Positions 1-7,581 are shown, counted from the first letter of the stretch. The stretch: DNA of 9,283 bases from OAS926 sp035503715 (GCA_035503715.1 DATJTE010000138.1:1-9283); one strand, 5' to 3'. The notes: generated by a model from the letters alone, not told the origin. Numbers and translations: made by a program.

Positions 1-5
1 GAGTC

Positions 6-464
6 ATGGACCGTTTTCTGTCGAGTGCAGTGAACAGGATCGATGCGAAGGGGCGGGTTTCGGTGCCCGCGCATTTCCGTCTGCTGCTGCAGAAACGCGG
101 GATTCAGGAGATTTACGCGTTGCGGGCGTTGGACGAACCGGCGGTGAATCTCGGCGGGCCCGATCTGCTCGACAGGTTCGAGCAGCGTATCTCGCAGGAA
201 GATCCGTTGCTGGAGAAGGCGGACGACATGTCGCTCTACTTTTACGGGGACGGGACGCTGCTGAAGCTCGACCAGGACGGACGGCTGACCATGTCGGATT
301 TCATTCGCGAGCATACGGGGATCACCGCGGAAGTGAGTTTTGTCGGGCGCGGCCACTATTTTCAGATTTGGGAACCCACCCGGTTCGAGACGCATCGCAA
401 CGATGCGAGGGCGCGGCTTTCAAAGCTTCGGCGGGCGGCGCCAGCCGGCGGGGACATGGGATGA
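6..464 (+). CDS. mraZ: MraZ, transcriptional regulator of the dcw operon
   Basis: A 152-residue protein with the two tandem AbrB/SpoVT-like half-domains of MraZ. The paired signature DxxxR motifs are visible: DAKGR at residues 13-17, followed by VSVPAHFR, and DQDGR at residues 89-93, followed by LTMSDFIREHTGI. Length matches the family (about 140-155). MraZ proteins form ring oligomers that bind repeats upstream of their own gene and usually repress the dcw operon; that is family knowledge, and the operator is outside this window. The C-terminus (residues 126-152) is rich in Arg, Ala and Gly and probably not part of the fold. The ATG at 6 gives the typical N-terminus (RFLSSAVNRIDAKGR) and is preceded by only five visible bases, so its ribosome binding site cannot be judged. 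The stop codon overlaps the rsmH start as ATGA, implying translational coupling. Confidence 0.96.
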   Translation: MDRFLSSAVNRIDAKGRVSVPAHFRLLLQKRGIQEIYALRALDEPAVNLGGPDLLDRFEQRISQEDPLLEKADDMSLYFYGDGTLLKLDQDGRLTMSDFIREHTGITAEVSFVGRGHYFQIWEPTRFETHRNDARARLSKLRRAAPAGGDMG

Positions 465-1474
465 TGGCGGGCGGCGGCGATGATCTCGCCGTTGGCGGAC
501 CAGCCCGCCACATCCCGGTCCTGCTCCGCGAAGTGCTTACGGCGCTCGGACCGATCCAGGGCGCAACGATTGTCGACGGAACATTCGGCGCGGGTGGTTA
601 CACGCGGGCGCTGCTTAAGCGCGGCGCGTCGGTCGTGGCGGTCGACCGCGACCCGAACGCGATCGAGGCTGGGCGGAAGCTCGAAGGGGAGGCCGCCGGC
701 AATCTGAAGCTCGTCCACGGTGCGTTTTCGGCGCTCGACGAGTATGTCGACACGGTCGACGGAGTGGTGCTCGATATCGGCGTTTCTTCGATGCAACTCG
801 ACGAAGCCGAGCGCGGCTTTTCGTTTCGCGCTGACGGTCCGCTCGACATGCGCATGGCTCAAGCCGGGACGACGGCCGCCGATGTCGTCAACACGTTCAA
901 GGCGGGCGATCTGACCCGCATCTTCGGCCTGCTTGGCGAAGAACGGAATGCGGGTCGCATCGCACGGATGATCGAGAAGCGGCGCGAGAAAAAGCCGTTC
1001 GAGACAACGCTCGACCTTGCCGATGCGATCGAAACGTCCATCGGCCGCAAGCCCGGCGATAAAATCCATCCCGCGACGCGCGTCTTCCAGGCGCTGCGCA
1101 TTTTCGTCAACGACGAGTTGGGCGAACTGGCGCGCGCGCTGTTTGCCGCCGAGCGCGTATTGAAACCTGGCGGGCGGCTGGCCGTCGTCACCTTCCATTC
1201 GCTCGAGGACCGGATCGTCAAGCGCTTCATCTCGGATCGCTCCGAGAACCCGGCAGGTTCGCGGCATCTGCCGGCAACCGGCGCAAAAGCGCTGAGCTTC
1301 GAAAAGGCGCCGAAAGCTGTTTCGCCGAATGACGATGAAATAGCTTCGAATCCACGCGCGCGCTCCGCGCGGCTGCGTGTTGCCGTCCGAAATTCAGAGC
1401 CGTCGCGTCCGGCGGACCTTTCGATCTTCGGTCTTCCGAATCTTCCCGAACTGCGCGTGTCGGCAGAGAGGTAA
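461..1474 (+). CDS. rsmH: RsmH, 16S rRNA (cytosine-1402-N4)-methyltransferase
   Basis: A 337-residue SAM-dependent methyltransferase (formerly MraW) that N4-methylates C1402 of 16S rRNA in the decoding centre. Visible family motifs: HIPVLLREV (17-25), SAM motif I DGTFGAGGYT (39-48), acidic VDRDP (61-65), LDIGVSS (104-110), GFSFRADGPLDMRM (119-132), HPATRVFQALRIFVNDEL (203-220), VTFHSLEDRIVK (243-254) and the C-terminal NPRARSARLR (297-306). The reading frame is open upstream to an ATG at 368, but those codons lie inside mraZ and lack family similarity. I chose the ATG at 461, which forms ATGA with the mraZ stop and has GGGGA at 450-454 six bases upstream; the adjacent ATG at 464 is equally possible and changes only one residue. 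Length is slightly above the E. coli protein (313), mainly through the N-terminus and a C-terminal tail after residue 306. ftsL begins four bases after the stop. Confidence 0.97.
   Translation: MMAGGGDDLAVGGPARHIPVLLREVLTALGPIQGATIVDGTFGAGGYTRALLKRGASVVAVDRDPNAIEAGRKLEGEAAGNLKLVHGAFSALDEYVDTVDGVVLDIGVSSMQLDEAERGFSFRADGPLDMRMAQAGTTAADVVNTFKAGDLTRIFGLLGEERNAGRIARMIEKRREKKPFETTLDLADAIETSIGRKPGDKIHPATRVFQALRIFVNDELGELARALFAAERVLKPGGRLAVVTFHSLEDRIVKRFISDRSENPAGSRHLPATGAKALSFEKAPKAVSPNDDEIASNPRARSARLRVAVRNSEPSRPADLSIFGLPNLPELRVSAER
1466..1471 (+). promoter_or_regulatory. Ribosome binding site that decides the ftsL start
   Basis: GAGAGG lies at the very end of rsmH, seven bases before the GTG at 1479. 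No in-frame ATG is well placed near it. This Shine-Dalgarno match supports GTG 1479 over the upstream in-frame ATG at 1377, which lies about 100 bp inside rsmH. Confidence 0.75.
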
Positions 1475-1478
1475 TCCC

Positions 1479-1856
1479 GTGTTTCGTACCAGTGACATTG
1501 TTTTGATAGCGGTGATGGTGGCGGCGGCCGCGTTCACCTACAAAACGAAACATGACGCCGAGAACCGCCTCGATGAGATTGGCAAGCTGGAAGCAGCAAT
1601 CCGAACCGAAGAGGACACGATCACCATCCTGAAGGCCGACTGGAGCCTGCTGACGCAGCCGACGCGGCTTCAGAAGCTCTCTGAAATCTACGCGAGCGAG
1701 CTCAATCTTCAGCCGGTTCAGGCAAACCAGATCGTCGGGCTCGACGACCTGCCGGTGAAGCCGATCGAGATCGAAGACCTGTCCAATCAGCCGCTTGGCG
1801 GCATGGCGGAAGGCCCTGCCAAGGACCAGACCGTGACCGGGGGGATCGTGCAATGA
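1479..1856 (+). CDS. ftsL: FtsL, small bitopic divisome protein
   Basis: A 125-residue protein starting at GTG. Residues about 7-21 form one hydrophobic membrane segment (IVLIAVMVAAAAFTY) right after a very short cytoplasmic N-terminus. Residues about 25-55 are charged and heptad-like, fitting the FtsL coiled coil. The stretch LKADWSLLTQPTRLQKLSEI (51-70) is the recognisable FtsL signature of this bacterial group. Residues 88-125 are Pro/Gly/acid-rich and probably disordered. In the family, FtsL pairs with FtsB in the periplasm and activates the FtsWI synthase; no ftsB is seen here, which is usual because ftsB lies elsewhere. Identification rests on the topology, the signature and the position between rsmH and ftsI. 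The start is set by GAGAGG at 1466-1471. The stop overlaps the ftsI ATG as ATGA. FtsL is poorly conserved, so this is the least certain of the complete genes, but still strong. Confidence 0.92.
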   Translation: MFRTSDIVLIAVMVAAAAFTYKTKHDAENRLDEIGKLEAAIRTEEDTITILKADWSLLTQPTRLQKLSEIYASELNLQPVQANQIVGLDDLPVKPIEIEDLSNQPLGGMAEGPAKDQTVTGGIVQ

Positions 1857-3556
1857 TTCCTCGCCTGTTCAAGCCGAAGCAAGAAACCGGCACCTCGGAC
1901 ATCGTCGTCGACGGCGCCCGCAAGACCGGGGGCAGTCCACGCGCCCGCGTGCTGATGACGATGGCGGTTTTCTTCGTGATCTATGCGGTGATCGCCGGCC
2001 GGCTAATCTACTTCGGGATTATCGATCCGGAAGAAAGCGGCGGCCCGGAGTCACGCGTCACCGCCTCGCGCCCCGACATTGTCGACCGGAACGGGGAAGT
2101 GCTCGCAACCGACATCAAGACGGCGTCCTTGTTCGCCGAGCCGCGCCGCATCGTCGATACGGATGAGGCGATCGAGCGGCTGCAGACGATCCTGCCCGAT
2201 CTCGACGTCGAGCAGACCTATCGCAAGCTGAAAAGCGGGACGGGATTCGTCTGGCTGCGCCGCCAGCTTACGCCGCGCCAACAGAACGACATCATGGCGC
2301 TCGGCATTCCCGGCATCGGCTTTCGCACGGAGAAGCGCCGCTTCTATCCAGGCGGGCCGACGGCGGCGCATATCGTCGGGCTCGTCAATATCGACAATCG
2401 CGGCATCGCCGGACTTGAGAAATACATCGACGACCAGGGCCTGGCCGACCTGCAGGAGAGCGGTCTGGCCACCGCGGGCGATTTGAAGTCAGTCCGGCTT
2501 TCGATCGATCTGCGCGTCCAGCACATCGTGCGCGACGAGATTTCCGTAGCGTTGGAGAAGTATCACGCGATCGCTGCCGGCGCAGTGGTGCTTAACGCCA
2601 AGACCGGCGAGATCATCGCGATGGCGTCTGTTCCGGACTTTGATCCGAACAATCCATTCAATGCGCAGGACAAGGATCGGCTGAACCGCATGTCGGCTGG
2701 CCTTTATGAGATGGGTTCGACCATCAAGAGCTTCACGACCGCCATGGCATTGGATTCCGGCCAAGTGACGCTTGAGAGCAAGTTCGATGCGTCGCGGCCG
2801 ATCACCATCGGCGGTCAGACTATTCGCGATTTCCACGGCAAGGGCAGGGTGCTGACCGTGCCCGAGGTGTTCATCTATTCGTCAAACATTGGTTCGGCGA
2901 AGGAAGCAGACGTGGTCGGCATTGAGGGCCACCGAGAATTCCTGCATCGCGTCGGCCTGCTCGACCGGATGGACACGGAGCTTCCGGAGGTCGCGCGCCC
3001 GACCGAGCCGAGGGTCTGGAAGAAGGTGCATTCGATCACGGCCGCCTTTGGCCATGGGTTCTCGACGACACCGCTTCAGACGGCGGTAGCTGCGGCTTCA
3101 TTGATGAACGGCGGTTATTTGTTCGCCCCGACATTCCTGCCGCGCAGCCAGGAGCAAGCGATCGCCGAGGCCAAGAAAGTCGTCGATGAACGGACATCCG
3201 CCGACATGCGCTATCTTTACCGCCTTAACGCCGAGAAAGGCTCGGGCAAACGCGCCGAGGTTCCCGGTTATCGTGTGGGCGGAAAGACCGGCACGGCCGA
3301 AAAGGTCGTAAACGGGCGCTATTCCGGCGATAAGCGGTTCAACGCGTTCCTTGCCGCCTTCCCGATGGACGACCCGCAATACATCGTCCTGTCTATCATC
3401 GACGAGCCGAAACCCGAGAAACCGGGGATGGGAGCCACCGCCGGCCTCAACGCCGCGCCGATCGTTGCAAACATCATCCGCCGTTCTGCTTCAATGCTTG
3501 GCGTGAAGCCAGATTTCGGCCATGAAAATGCGCCAACGCTGGTCTCCTATCAGTGA
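1853..3556 (+). CDS. ftsI: FtsI (PBP3), septal peptidoglycan D,D-transpeptidase
   Basis: A 567-residue class B penicillin-binding protein that crosslinks peptidoglycan at the division septum as partner of FtsW. It has a short cytoplasmic tail, one N-terminal membrane anchor (about residues 34-55), the PBP dimer/pedestal domain beginning with RPDIVDRNGEVLA (73-85), and a C-terminal transpeptidase domain. All three penicillin-binding motifs are present: SxxK as S289-T-I-K292 (within YEMGSTIKSFT), SxN as S343-S-N345, and KTGT at 478-481. S289 is the predicted acyl-enzyme nucleophile. No PASTA repeats follow, as expected for a Gram-negative PBP3. The ATG at 1853 overlaps the ftsL stop (ATGA) and has GGGGGGA at 1839-1845 seven bases upstream. 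Length is close to E. coli FtsI (588). The family Pro before GST (YEPGS) is Met here. A 48-bp gap with a hairpin separates it from murE. Confidence 0.97.
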   Translation: MIPRLFKPKQETGTSDIVVDGARKTGGSPRARVLMTMAVFFVIYAVIAGRLIYFGIIDPEESGGPESRVTASRPDIVDRNGEVLATDIKTASLFAEPRRIVDTDEAIERLQTILPDLDVEQTYRKLKSGTGFVWLRRQLTPRQQNDIMALGIPGIGFRTEKRRFYPGGPTAAHIVGLVNIDNRGIAGLEKYIDDQGLADLQESGLATAGDLKSVRLSIDLRVQHIVRDEISVALEKYHAIAAGAVVLNAKTGEIIAMASVPDFDPNNPFNAQDKDRLNRMSAGLYEMGSTIKSFTTAMALDSGQVTLESKFDASRPITIGGQTIRDFHGKGRVLTVPEVFIYSSNIGSAKEADVVGIEGHREFLHRVGLLDRMDTELPEVARPTEPRVWKKVHSITAAFGHGFSTTPLQTAVAAASLMNGGYLFAPTFLPRSQEQAIAEAKKVVDERTSADMRYLYRLNAEKGSGKRAEVPGYRVGGKTGTAEKVVNGRYSGDKRFNAFLAAFPMDDPQYIVLSIIDEPKPEKPGMGATAGLNAAPIVANIIRRSASMLGVKPDFGHENAPTLVSYQ

Positions 3557-3559
3557 TTC

Positions 3560-3589
3560 TGAGGGCGCGCCGGCCAGAGCGCGCCCTTA
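3560..3589 (+). other. GC-rich intercistronic RNA hairpin between ftsI and murE
   Basis: Starting four bases after the ftsI stop, GGGCGCGC (3563-3570) pairs perfectly with GCGCGCCC (3579-3586) around an 8-base loop (CGGCCAGA). The stem extends by A3562-T3587, a G3561-T3588 wobble and T3560-A3589, giving 11 pairs. Only TTAA follows, not a run of T, so it is not a canonical intrinsic terminator. It could be a partial terminator/attenuator, an RNase-processing or 3'-end-stabilising element, or just a spacer hairpin. The murE start is 15 bases after the stem and so should remain accessible. Structure is seen in the sequence; function is inference. Confidence 0.6.
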
Positions 3590-3604
3590 ACGTATAGGAA
3601 CTCG

Positions 3605-5053
3605 ATGAAGCTGAAAGACTTTGCCGGCATCCTGCCTGTCGACCGGTTCGGCGACATCGCGGTGACGGCGGTGTCTTCGGATTCTCGCCAAGTCGTTCCC
3701 GGCACATTGTTTTTTGCGCTGCCAGGCAGCAAGGCTGACGGCGCGGCCTATGTCGCCGATGCCGTAAGCAAAGGCGCGGCTGCCGTCGTCGCGGGAAAAG
3801 GAGCGGTCAAAGACCGTCTCGCCGTTCCGCTGGTCGAGACGGACGATGCCCGCCTCGCCTTGGCGCTGGCAGCGGCCAAATTTTTCGGACAACAGCCCCA
3901 GACGATGGTTGCCGTAACCGGTACCGCCGGAAAAACGTCGGTCGCATCCTTCACGCGGCAAATATGGGAACACGCCGGAAAATCGGCAGCCAGCATCGGA
4001 ACAACGGGGGTCGTGGCGCCCGGCCGCAACGAGTACGGCTCGTTGACGACGCCGGACCCGGTGCAACTTCACAAGCTGCTCAAGGAACTCGCCGAAAGCG
4101 GCGTCACGCATGCGTCCATGGAGGCATCGAGCCACGGGCTCGACCAGCGCAGGCTCGACGGCGTGAAGCTGTCCGCGGGCGCCTTCACCAATCTCGGCCG
4201 CGACCACATGGATTATCATCCAACGGTCGAAGATTATCTGAACGCGAAGATGCGGCTCTTCGATGCGCTCCTGCCCAAAGGCGCGCCCGCCGTGATTTTC
4301 GCGGACGATCCATGGTCGCAAGCTGCGAGCGAAAGTGCCGACAAGGCCGGAATGAAGGTACTGACCGTCGGCCGGCGCGGTGATTTCCTGGCGCTGAAGC
4401 GCGTCGAACATGAGCGGCATCGGCAACGCGCCGAGGTCGAGCATGAGGGCGAAATTTTCGAGATCGATCTGCCGCTCGCAGGCGACTTTCAGATATCCAA
4501 CGCGCTGGTTTCAGCCGGACTGGCAATCTCGACCGGCACGCCTGTGAGCGTAGCGATGAAGGGGCTGGAAAAACTGAAGGGCGCACCGGGGCGGCTTGAT
4601 CTGGTGGGCGCGACCAAAGACGGCGCCCCGGTATATGTCGACTACGCGCACAAGCCTGATGCGCTCGAGAATGTCCTGACGTCCGTTCGTCCGTTCACGA
4701 CGGGCCGTGTGATCGTCGTGTTCGGCTGCGGTGGTGACCGCGACCGTGGCAAGCGGCCGATCATGGGCGAAGTCGCGACGCGGCTCGCCGATGTATCGAT
4801 CGTCACCGACGACAATCCACGCACCGAGGTGCCCGAAGATATACGCGCCGCGATCATGGCCGCAGCGCCTGGCGCGATCGAGATTGGCGACCGCCGCGAA
4901 GCAATCCGCGAGGCTGTCTCGCTGCTGCATGCCGGCGACACTCTCATCGTCGCGGGCAAGGGGCACGAAGAGGGACAAACGGTCGGGGCTGTCACGCTGC
5001 CCTTCTCGGATCATGAGGAAGTCCGCAAGGCGCTGCTGGAGCGCGCGGCATGA
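3605..5053 (+). CDS. murE: MurE, UDP-MurNAc-L-Ala-D-Glu:meso-diaminopimelate ligase
   Basis: A 482-residue cytoplasmic Mur ligase that uses ATP to add the third peptide residue to UDP-MurNAc-L-Ala-D-Glu. Three domains can be followed: N-terminal UDP-binding (about 1-95, with SSDSRQV at 24-30), central ATPase with P-loop TGTAGKTS (105-112), GTTG (132-135), LTTPDP (147-152), SSHGLD (175-180) and GRDHMDYH (198-205), and a C-terminal domain with YAHKPDALENVL (347-358), FGCGGDRDRGKR (373-384) and GKGHE (451-455). K215 in YLNAK is the expected carbamylated lysine. DNPR (403-406) is the motif linked to meso-diaminopimelate specificity rather than lysine. The P-loop has Ala where many MurE proteins have Asn. 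The ATG at 3605 is preceded by AGGAA at 3596-3600. It is the only gene here with a gap above 20 bp before it. Its stop overlaps the murF start as ATGA. Confidence 0.97.
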   Translation: MKLKDFAGILPVDRFGDIAVTAVSSDSRQVVPGTLFFALPGSKADGAAYVADAVSKGAAAVVAGKGAVKDRLAVPLVETDDARLALALAAAKFFGQQPQTMVAVTGTAGKTSVASFTRQIWEHAGKSAASIGTTGVVAPGRNEYGSLTTPDPVQLHKLLKELAESGVTHASMEASSHGLDQRRLDGVKLSAGAFTNLGRDHMDYHPTVEDYLNAKMRLFDALLPKGAPAVIFADDPWSQAASESADKAGMKVLTVGRRGDFLALKRVEHERHRQRAEVEHEGEIFEIDLPLAGDFQISNALVSAGLAISTGTPVSVAMKGLEKLKGAPGRLDLVGATKDGAPVYVDYAHKPDALENVLTSVRPFTTGRVIVVFGCGGDRDRGKRPIMGEVATRLADVSIVTDDNPRTEVPEDIRAAIMAAAPGAIEIGDRREAIREAVSLLHAGDTLIVAGKGHEEGQTVGAVTLPFSDHEEVRKALLERAA

Positions 5054-6480
5054 CGCTGCTCTGGACCTCGCAAGCGCTCGTCGAGGCGACCGGCGGCCGG
5101 CCGGTTGGGGCGATGCCGGAAGGAATCACCGGCATTTCCATCGACACGCGGACGCTGCAGCCAGGTGATGCATTCTACGCCATCAAGGGCGAGACGATGG
5201 ACGGGCATGATTTCGCGACCGCCGCGATGGCCGCGGAAGCGGCGCTGCTCGTCGTTGCTGAGTCCAAATTGCCAGCGCTGGGCCGTCTATCGGTTCCGAT
5301 GATCGTGGTGCCCGACGTGCTCGCCGCGCTCGAAAAGACGGGCATCGCGGCCCGCGACCGTTCGAAGGCCAAGATTATTGCGGTAACGGGCTCCGCCGGA
5401 AAGACGACGACGAAGGAAGCGCTGCGGCATGCACTGTCCGCGGTCGGCACGGTGCATGCTTCCGACAAGTCGTTCAACAATCACTGGGGCGTACCGCTGA
5501 CGCTGGCCAAGCTTCCCGAGGAGTGCGACTACGCCGTCTTCGAGATCGGCATGAACCATCCGGGCGAGATTCGACCGCTCGTGAAAATGGTGCGGCCGCA
5601 TGTGGCGGTCGTCACGCTGATCGCGGCTGCGCATCTCGGCTACTTCAAAAACCTGGAAGAAATCGCGACGGCGAAGGCGGAGATTTTCGAAGGGCTCGTT
5701 CCGGGCGGAACCGCGCTGCTCAATCGCGACGACCAGCGCTGGAGCCTGCTGGTCAAACTCGCCAAGGCGGCTGGCGTGAAAAAGATCGAAGGGTTTGGCG
5801 AGCATTCGCGCGCGGAATATCACCTAACCAAATGCCGGCTGGAGCCTGGCCATTCCGACATCGTCGCGCGCATCGCCGGAAAGAACGTGTCGCTGCGGAT
5901 CGGCGCGCCTGGCCGCCACATCGTCCAGAATGTGCTGGCTGTGCTCGGCGCAGCGCATCTCGCGGGCGCCAACGTCAAGAAGGTTGCCGCCGCTTTGGAG
6001 ACGTTGTCGCCGGAAAGCGGCCGCGGCAAACGGCACAATCTTAAACTGCCGGGCGGAGTGATCACGCTGATCGACGAGAGCTACAACGCCAATCCGGCAT
6101 CGATGAAGGCCGCAATCGATCTCCTGAACGCTGCGCCAGTTTCGGGAAATGGCCGTCGTATAGCTGTCCTGGGCGATATGCTGGAACTCGGGAGCCACTC
6201 GAAGAAACTGCACGCTGGTCTCGCCGACCTCATCACGGAAACCAAGACCGATCTGGTTCTGCTTGCCGGACCGGAGATGAAAGCTCTGGCCGAAACACTG
6301 CCGGCCGGAATCAAGCGGGAGTACCGCAAAGCCGTGGACGAACTCGTGCCGATCCTCCTGGAGACGGTGCGGGCGGGCGACACAGTCATGATCAAATCAT
6401 CGAAGGGCATCGGCTTCTCGAAGCTGGTGGCTGCACTCATCAACAGGTTTCCGGCCATGTCGGCCGAAAAGCGGTCCTGA
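5050..6480 (+). CDS. murF: MurF, UDP-MurNAc-tripeptide:D-Ala-D-Ala ligase
   Basis: A 476-residue cytoplasmic Mur ligase that adds the D-alanyl-D-alanine dipeptide, finishing the soluble UDP-MurNAc-pentapeptide that MraY uses next. Visible motifs: N-terminal ISIDTRTLQPGDAFYAIKG (29-47), ATP-binding TGSAGKTTTKE (113-123), NNHWGVPL (143-150), EIGMNHPGEI (165-174), the probable carbamylated lysine K209 in TAKAEIFEGL, NVLAVLGAA (294-302), DESYNANPASM (342-352), LGDMLELG (374-381) and the C-terminal KSSKGIGFSK (449-458). The EIGMNHPGEI and DESYNANPASM motifs separate MurF from the other Mur ligases. The length is normal (E. coli 452). The ATG at 5050 overlaps the murE stop (ATGA), with GGAG at 5038-5041 as a plausible Shine-Dalgarno sequence inside the end of murE. 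An 18-bp gap leads to mraY. Confidence 0.97.
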   Translation: MTLLWTSQALVEATGGRPVGAMPEGITGISIDTRTLQPGDAFYAIKGETMDGHDFATAAMAAEAALLVVAESKLPALGRLSVPMIVVPDVLAALEKTGIAARDRSKAKIIAVTGSAGKTTTKEALRHALSAVGTVHASDKSFNNHWGVPLTLAKLPEECDYAVFEIGMNHPGEIRPLVKMVRPHVAVVTLIAAAHLGYFKNLEEIATAKAEIFEGLVPGGTALLNRDDQRWSLLVKLAKAAGVKKIEGFGEHSRAEYHLTKCRLEPGHSDIVARIAGKNVSLRIGAPGRHIVQNVLAVLGAAHLAGANVKKVAAALETLSPESGRGKRHNLKLPGGVITLIDESYNANPASMKAAIDLLNAAPVSGNGRRIAVLGDMLELGSHSKKLHAGLADLITETKTDLVLLAGPEMKALAETLPAGIKREYRKAVDELVPILLETVRAGDTVMIKSSKGIGFSKLVAALINRFPAMSAEKRS

Positions 6481-6486
6481 TCGCTC

Positions 6487-6493
6487 GAGGGGA
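6487..6493 (+). promoter_or_regulatory. Strong ribosome binding site for mraY
   Basis: GAGGGGA lies in the 18-bp murF-mraY gap, five bases before the ATG at 6499. It is one of the best Shine-Dalgarno matches in the window and supports independent initiation at mraY, where no stop/start overlap exists to couple translation. Confidence 0.7.
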
Positions 6494-6498
6494 TTGGA

Positions 6499-7581
6499 AT
6501 GCTGACTTTGCTTGCGGAATTCGCCGACGAGGCGTCGGTCTTCAACGTCTTCCGCTACATCACCTTCCGCACGGGTGCGGCGCTGATCACCTCGGCAATG
6601 CTGGTCTTCCTGTTCGGTCCGATCATCATAAACTCGCTGCGCGTGAGGCAGGGCAAGGGCCAGCCGATCCGCGCCGACGGGCCGCAGACCCACTTCAAGA
6701 AGGCCGGTACGCCAACGATGGGCGGACTGATGATCATGACCGGCATTATCGGTTCGACGCTTCTCTGGGCAAACCTTTCCAGCGTCTACGTCTGGACCGT
6801 CATTCTCGTTGCAATGGGCTTTGGCGCCATCGGCTTCTACGACGACTACCTCAAGGTGACGAAGCAGTCGCATCTCGGTCTCTCCGGCAAGGCGCGGCTT
6901 GTGATCGAATTCGTGATCGCCGGCGTCGCAGCCTATGTGATCACGCATAACGGACAGGAGCCGTTTTCGACCTCGCTGACCTTCCCGTTCTTCAAGGACT
7001 TCATCATCAATCTCGGCTGGTTCTTTATCCCGTTCGCCTGCATCGTGATTGTCGGCGCGGGCAATGCGGTCAATCTGACGGATGGCCTCGACGGGCTGGC
7101 GATCGTGCCGATCATGATCGCGGCGGCGTCGTTCGGTGTGATCGCCTATCTGTCGGGCAACGCCGTTTTCGCCGACTATCTGCAGATCCACTTCGTGCCG
7201 GGAACGGGCGAGCTCGCCGTCGTGCTTGGTGCCGTCATTGGCGCCGGCCTCGGCTTCCTCTGGTTCAACGCGCCGCCCGCCGCGATCTTCATGGGCGATA
7301 CGGGCTCGCTGGCTCTTGGAGGCCTGATCGGCACGATCGCGGTCGCGACCAAGCACGAAATCGTCATGGCGATCATCGGCGGTCTGTTCGTCATGGAGAT
7401 CATGTCGGTCATCATCCAGGTCGGCTTTTTCAAGATGACAGGCAAGCGCGTGTTCCTCATGGCGCCGATCCACCACCATTTCGAGAAGCTCGGCTGGACG
7501 GAAAGCCAGGTGGTGATCCGCTTCTGGATCATTGCCGTGATCCTCGCCCTCATTGGCCTCTCGACGCTGAAGCTCAGATGA
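6499..7581 (+). CDS. mraY: MraY, phospho-MurNAc-pentapeptide translocase (lipid I synthase)
   Basis: A 360-residue polytopic inner-membrane enzyme, the same length as E. coli MraY, that transfers phospho-MurNAc-pentapeptide from UDP to undecaprenyl phosphate to make lipid I. About ten hydrophobic segments can be seen. Catalytic and Mg-binding residues are in place: D115-D116 in FYDDYLK, NLTDGLDGLA (192-201), and D267 in FMGDTGS; these positions match E. coli numbering. Also seen are the polar stretch with GPQTHFKKAGTPTMGG (61-76) and the cytoplasmic histidine motif IHHHFEKLGW (324-333). The ATG at 6499 has a strong GAGGGGA five bases upstream. The stop overlaps murD as ATGA. Position between murF and murD is the standard dcw order. 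No abnormalities were found. Confidence 0.98.
   Translation: MLTLLAEFADEASVFNVFRYITFRTGAALITSAMLVFLFGPIIINSLRVRQGKGQPIRADGPQTHFKKAGTPTMGGLMIMTGIIGSTLLWANLSSVYVWTVILVAMGFGAIGFYDDYLKVTKQSHLGLSGKARLVIEFVIAGVAAYVITHNGQEPFSTSLTFPFFKDFIINLGWFFIPFACIVIVGAGNAVNLTDGLDGLAIVPIMIAAASFGVIAYLSGNAVFADYLQIHFVPGTGELAVVLGAVIGAGLGFLWFNAPPAAIFMGDTGSLALGGLIGTIAVATKHEIVMAIIGGLFVMEIMSVIIQVGFFKMTGKRVFLMAPIHHHFEKLGWTESQVVIRFWIIAVILALIGLSTLKLR

Noticed and set aside
1..5. MraZ operator repeats or a promoter at the left edge
   Set aside because: Only five bases precede mraZ in the window, which is too little to judge.
362..1267. A 301-codon - strand open frame opposite rsmH
   Set aside because: It has low-complexity Arg/Asp/Ala-rich content, no domain and full overlap with a well-supported gene, so it is a codon-bias artefact.
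3560..3590. The ftsI-murE hairpin as a true intrinsic terminator ending the operon
   Set aside because: Only two T bases follow the stem, and the downstream genes are the standard continuation of the dcw operon without a visible new promoter.
3587..3600. TTAACG and TATAGG before murE as a possible CtrA half-site or -10 promoter element
   Set aside because: There is no second TTAA at the seven-base spacing needed for CtrA and no credible -35 element; the -35 region would fall in the hairpin.
3587..4444. A 285-codon - strand open frame opposite murE
   Set aside because: Its translation is a shadow of murE with no family similarity that I recognise.
6397..7479. A 360-codon open frame on the - strand opposite mraY, rich in Asp, His, Arg and Glu
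   Set aside because: It mirrors mraY codons in a GC-rich genome; the composition is that of an antisense shadow, there is no recognisable domain, and the + strand gene is unmistakable.
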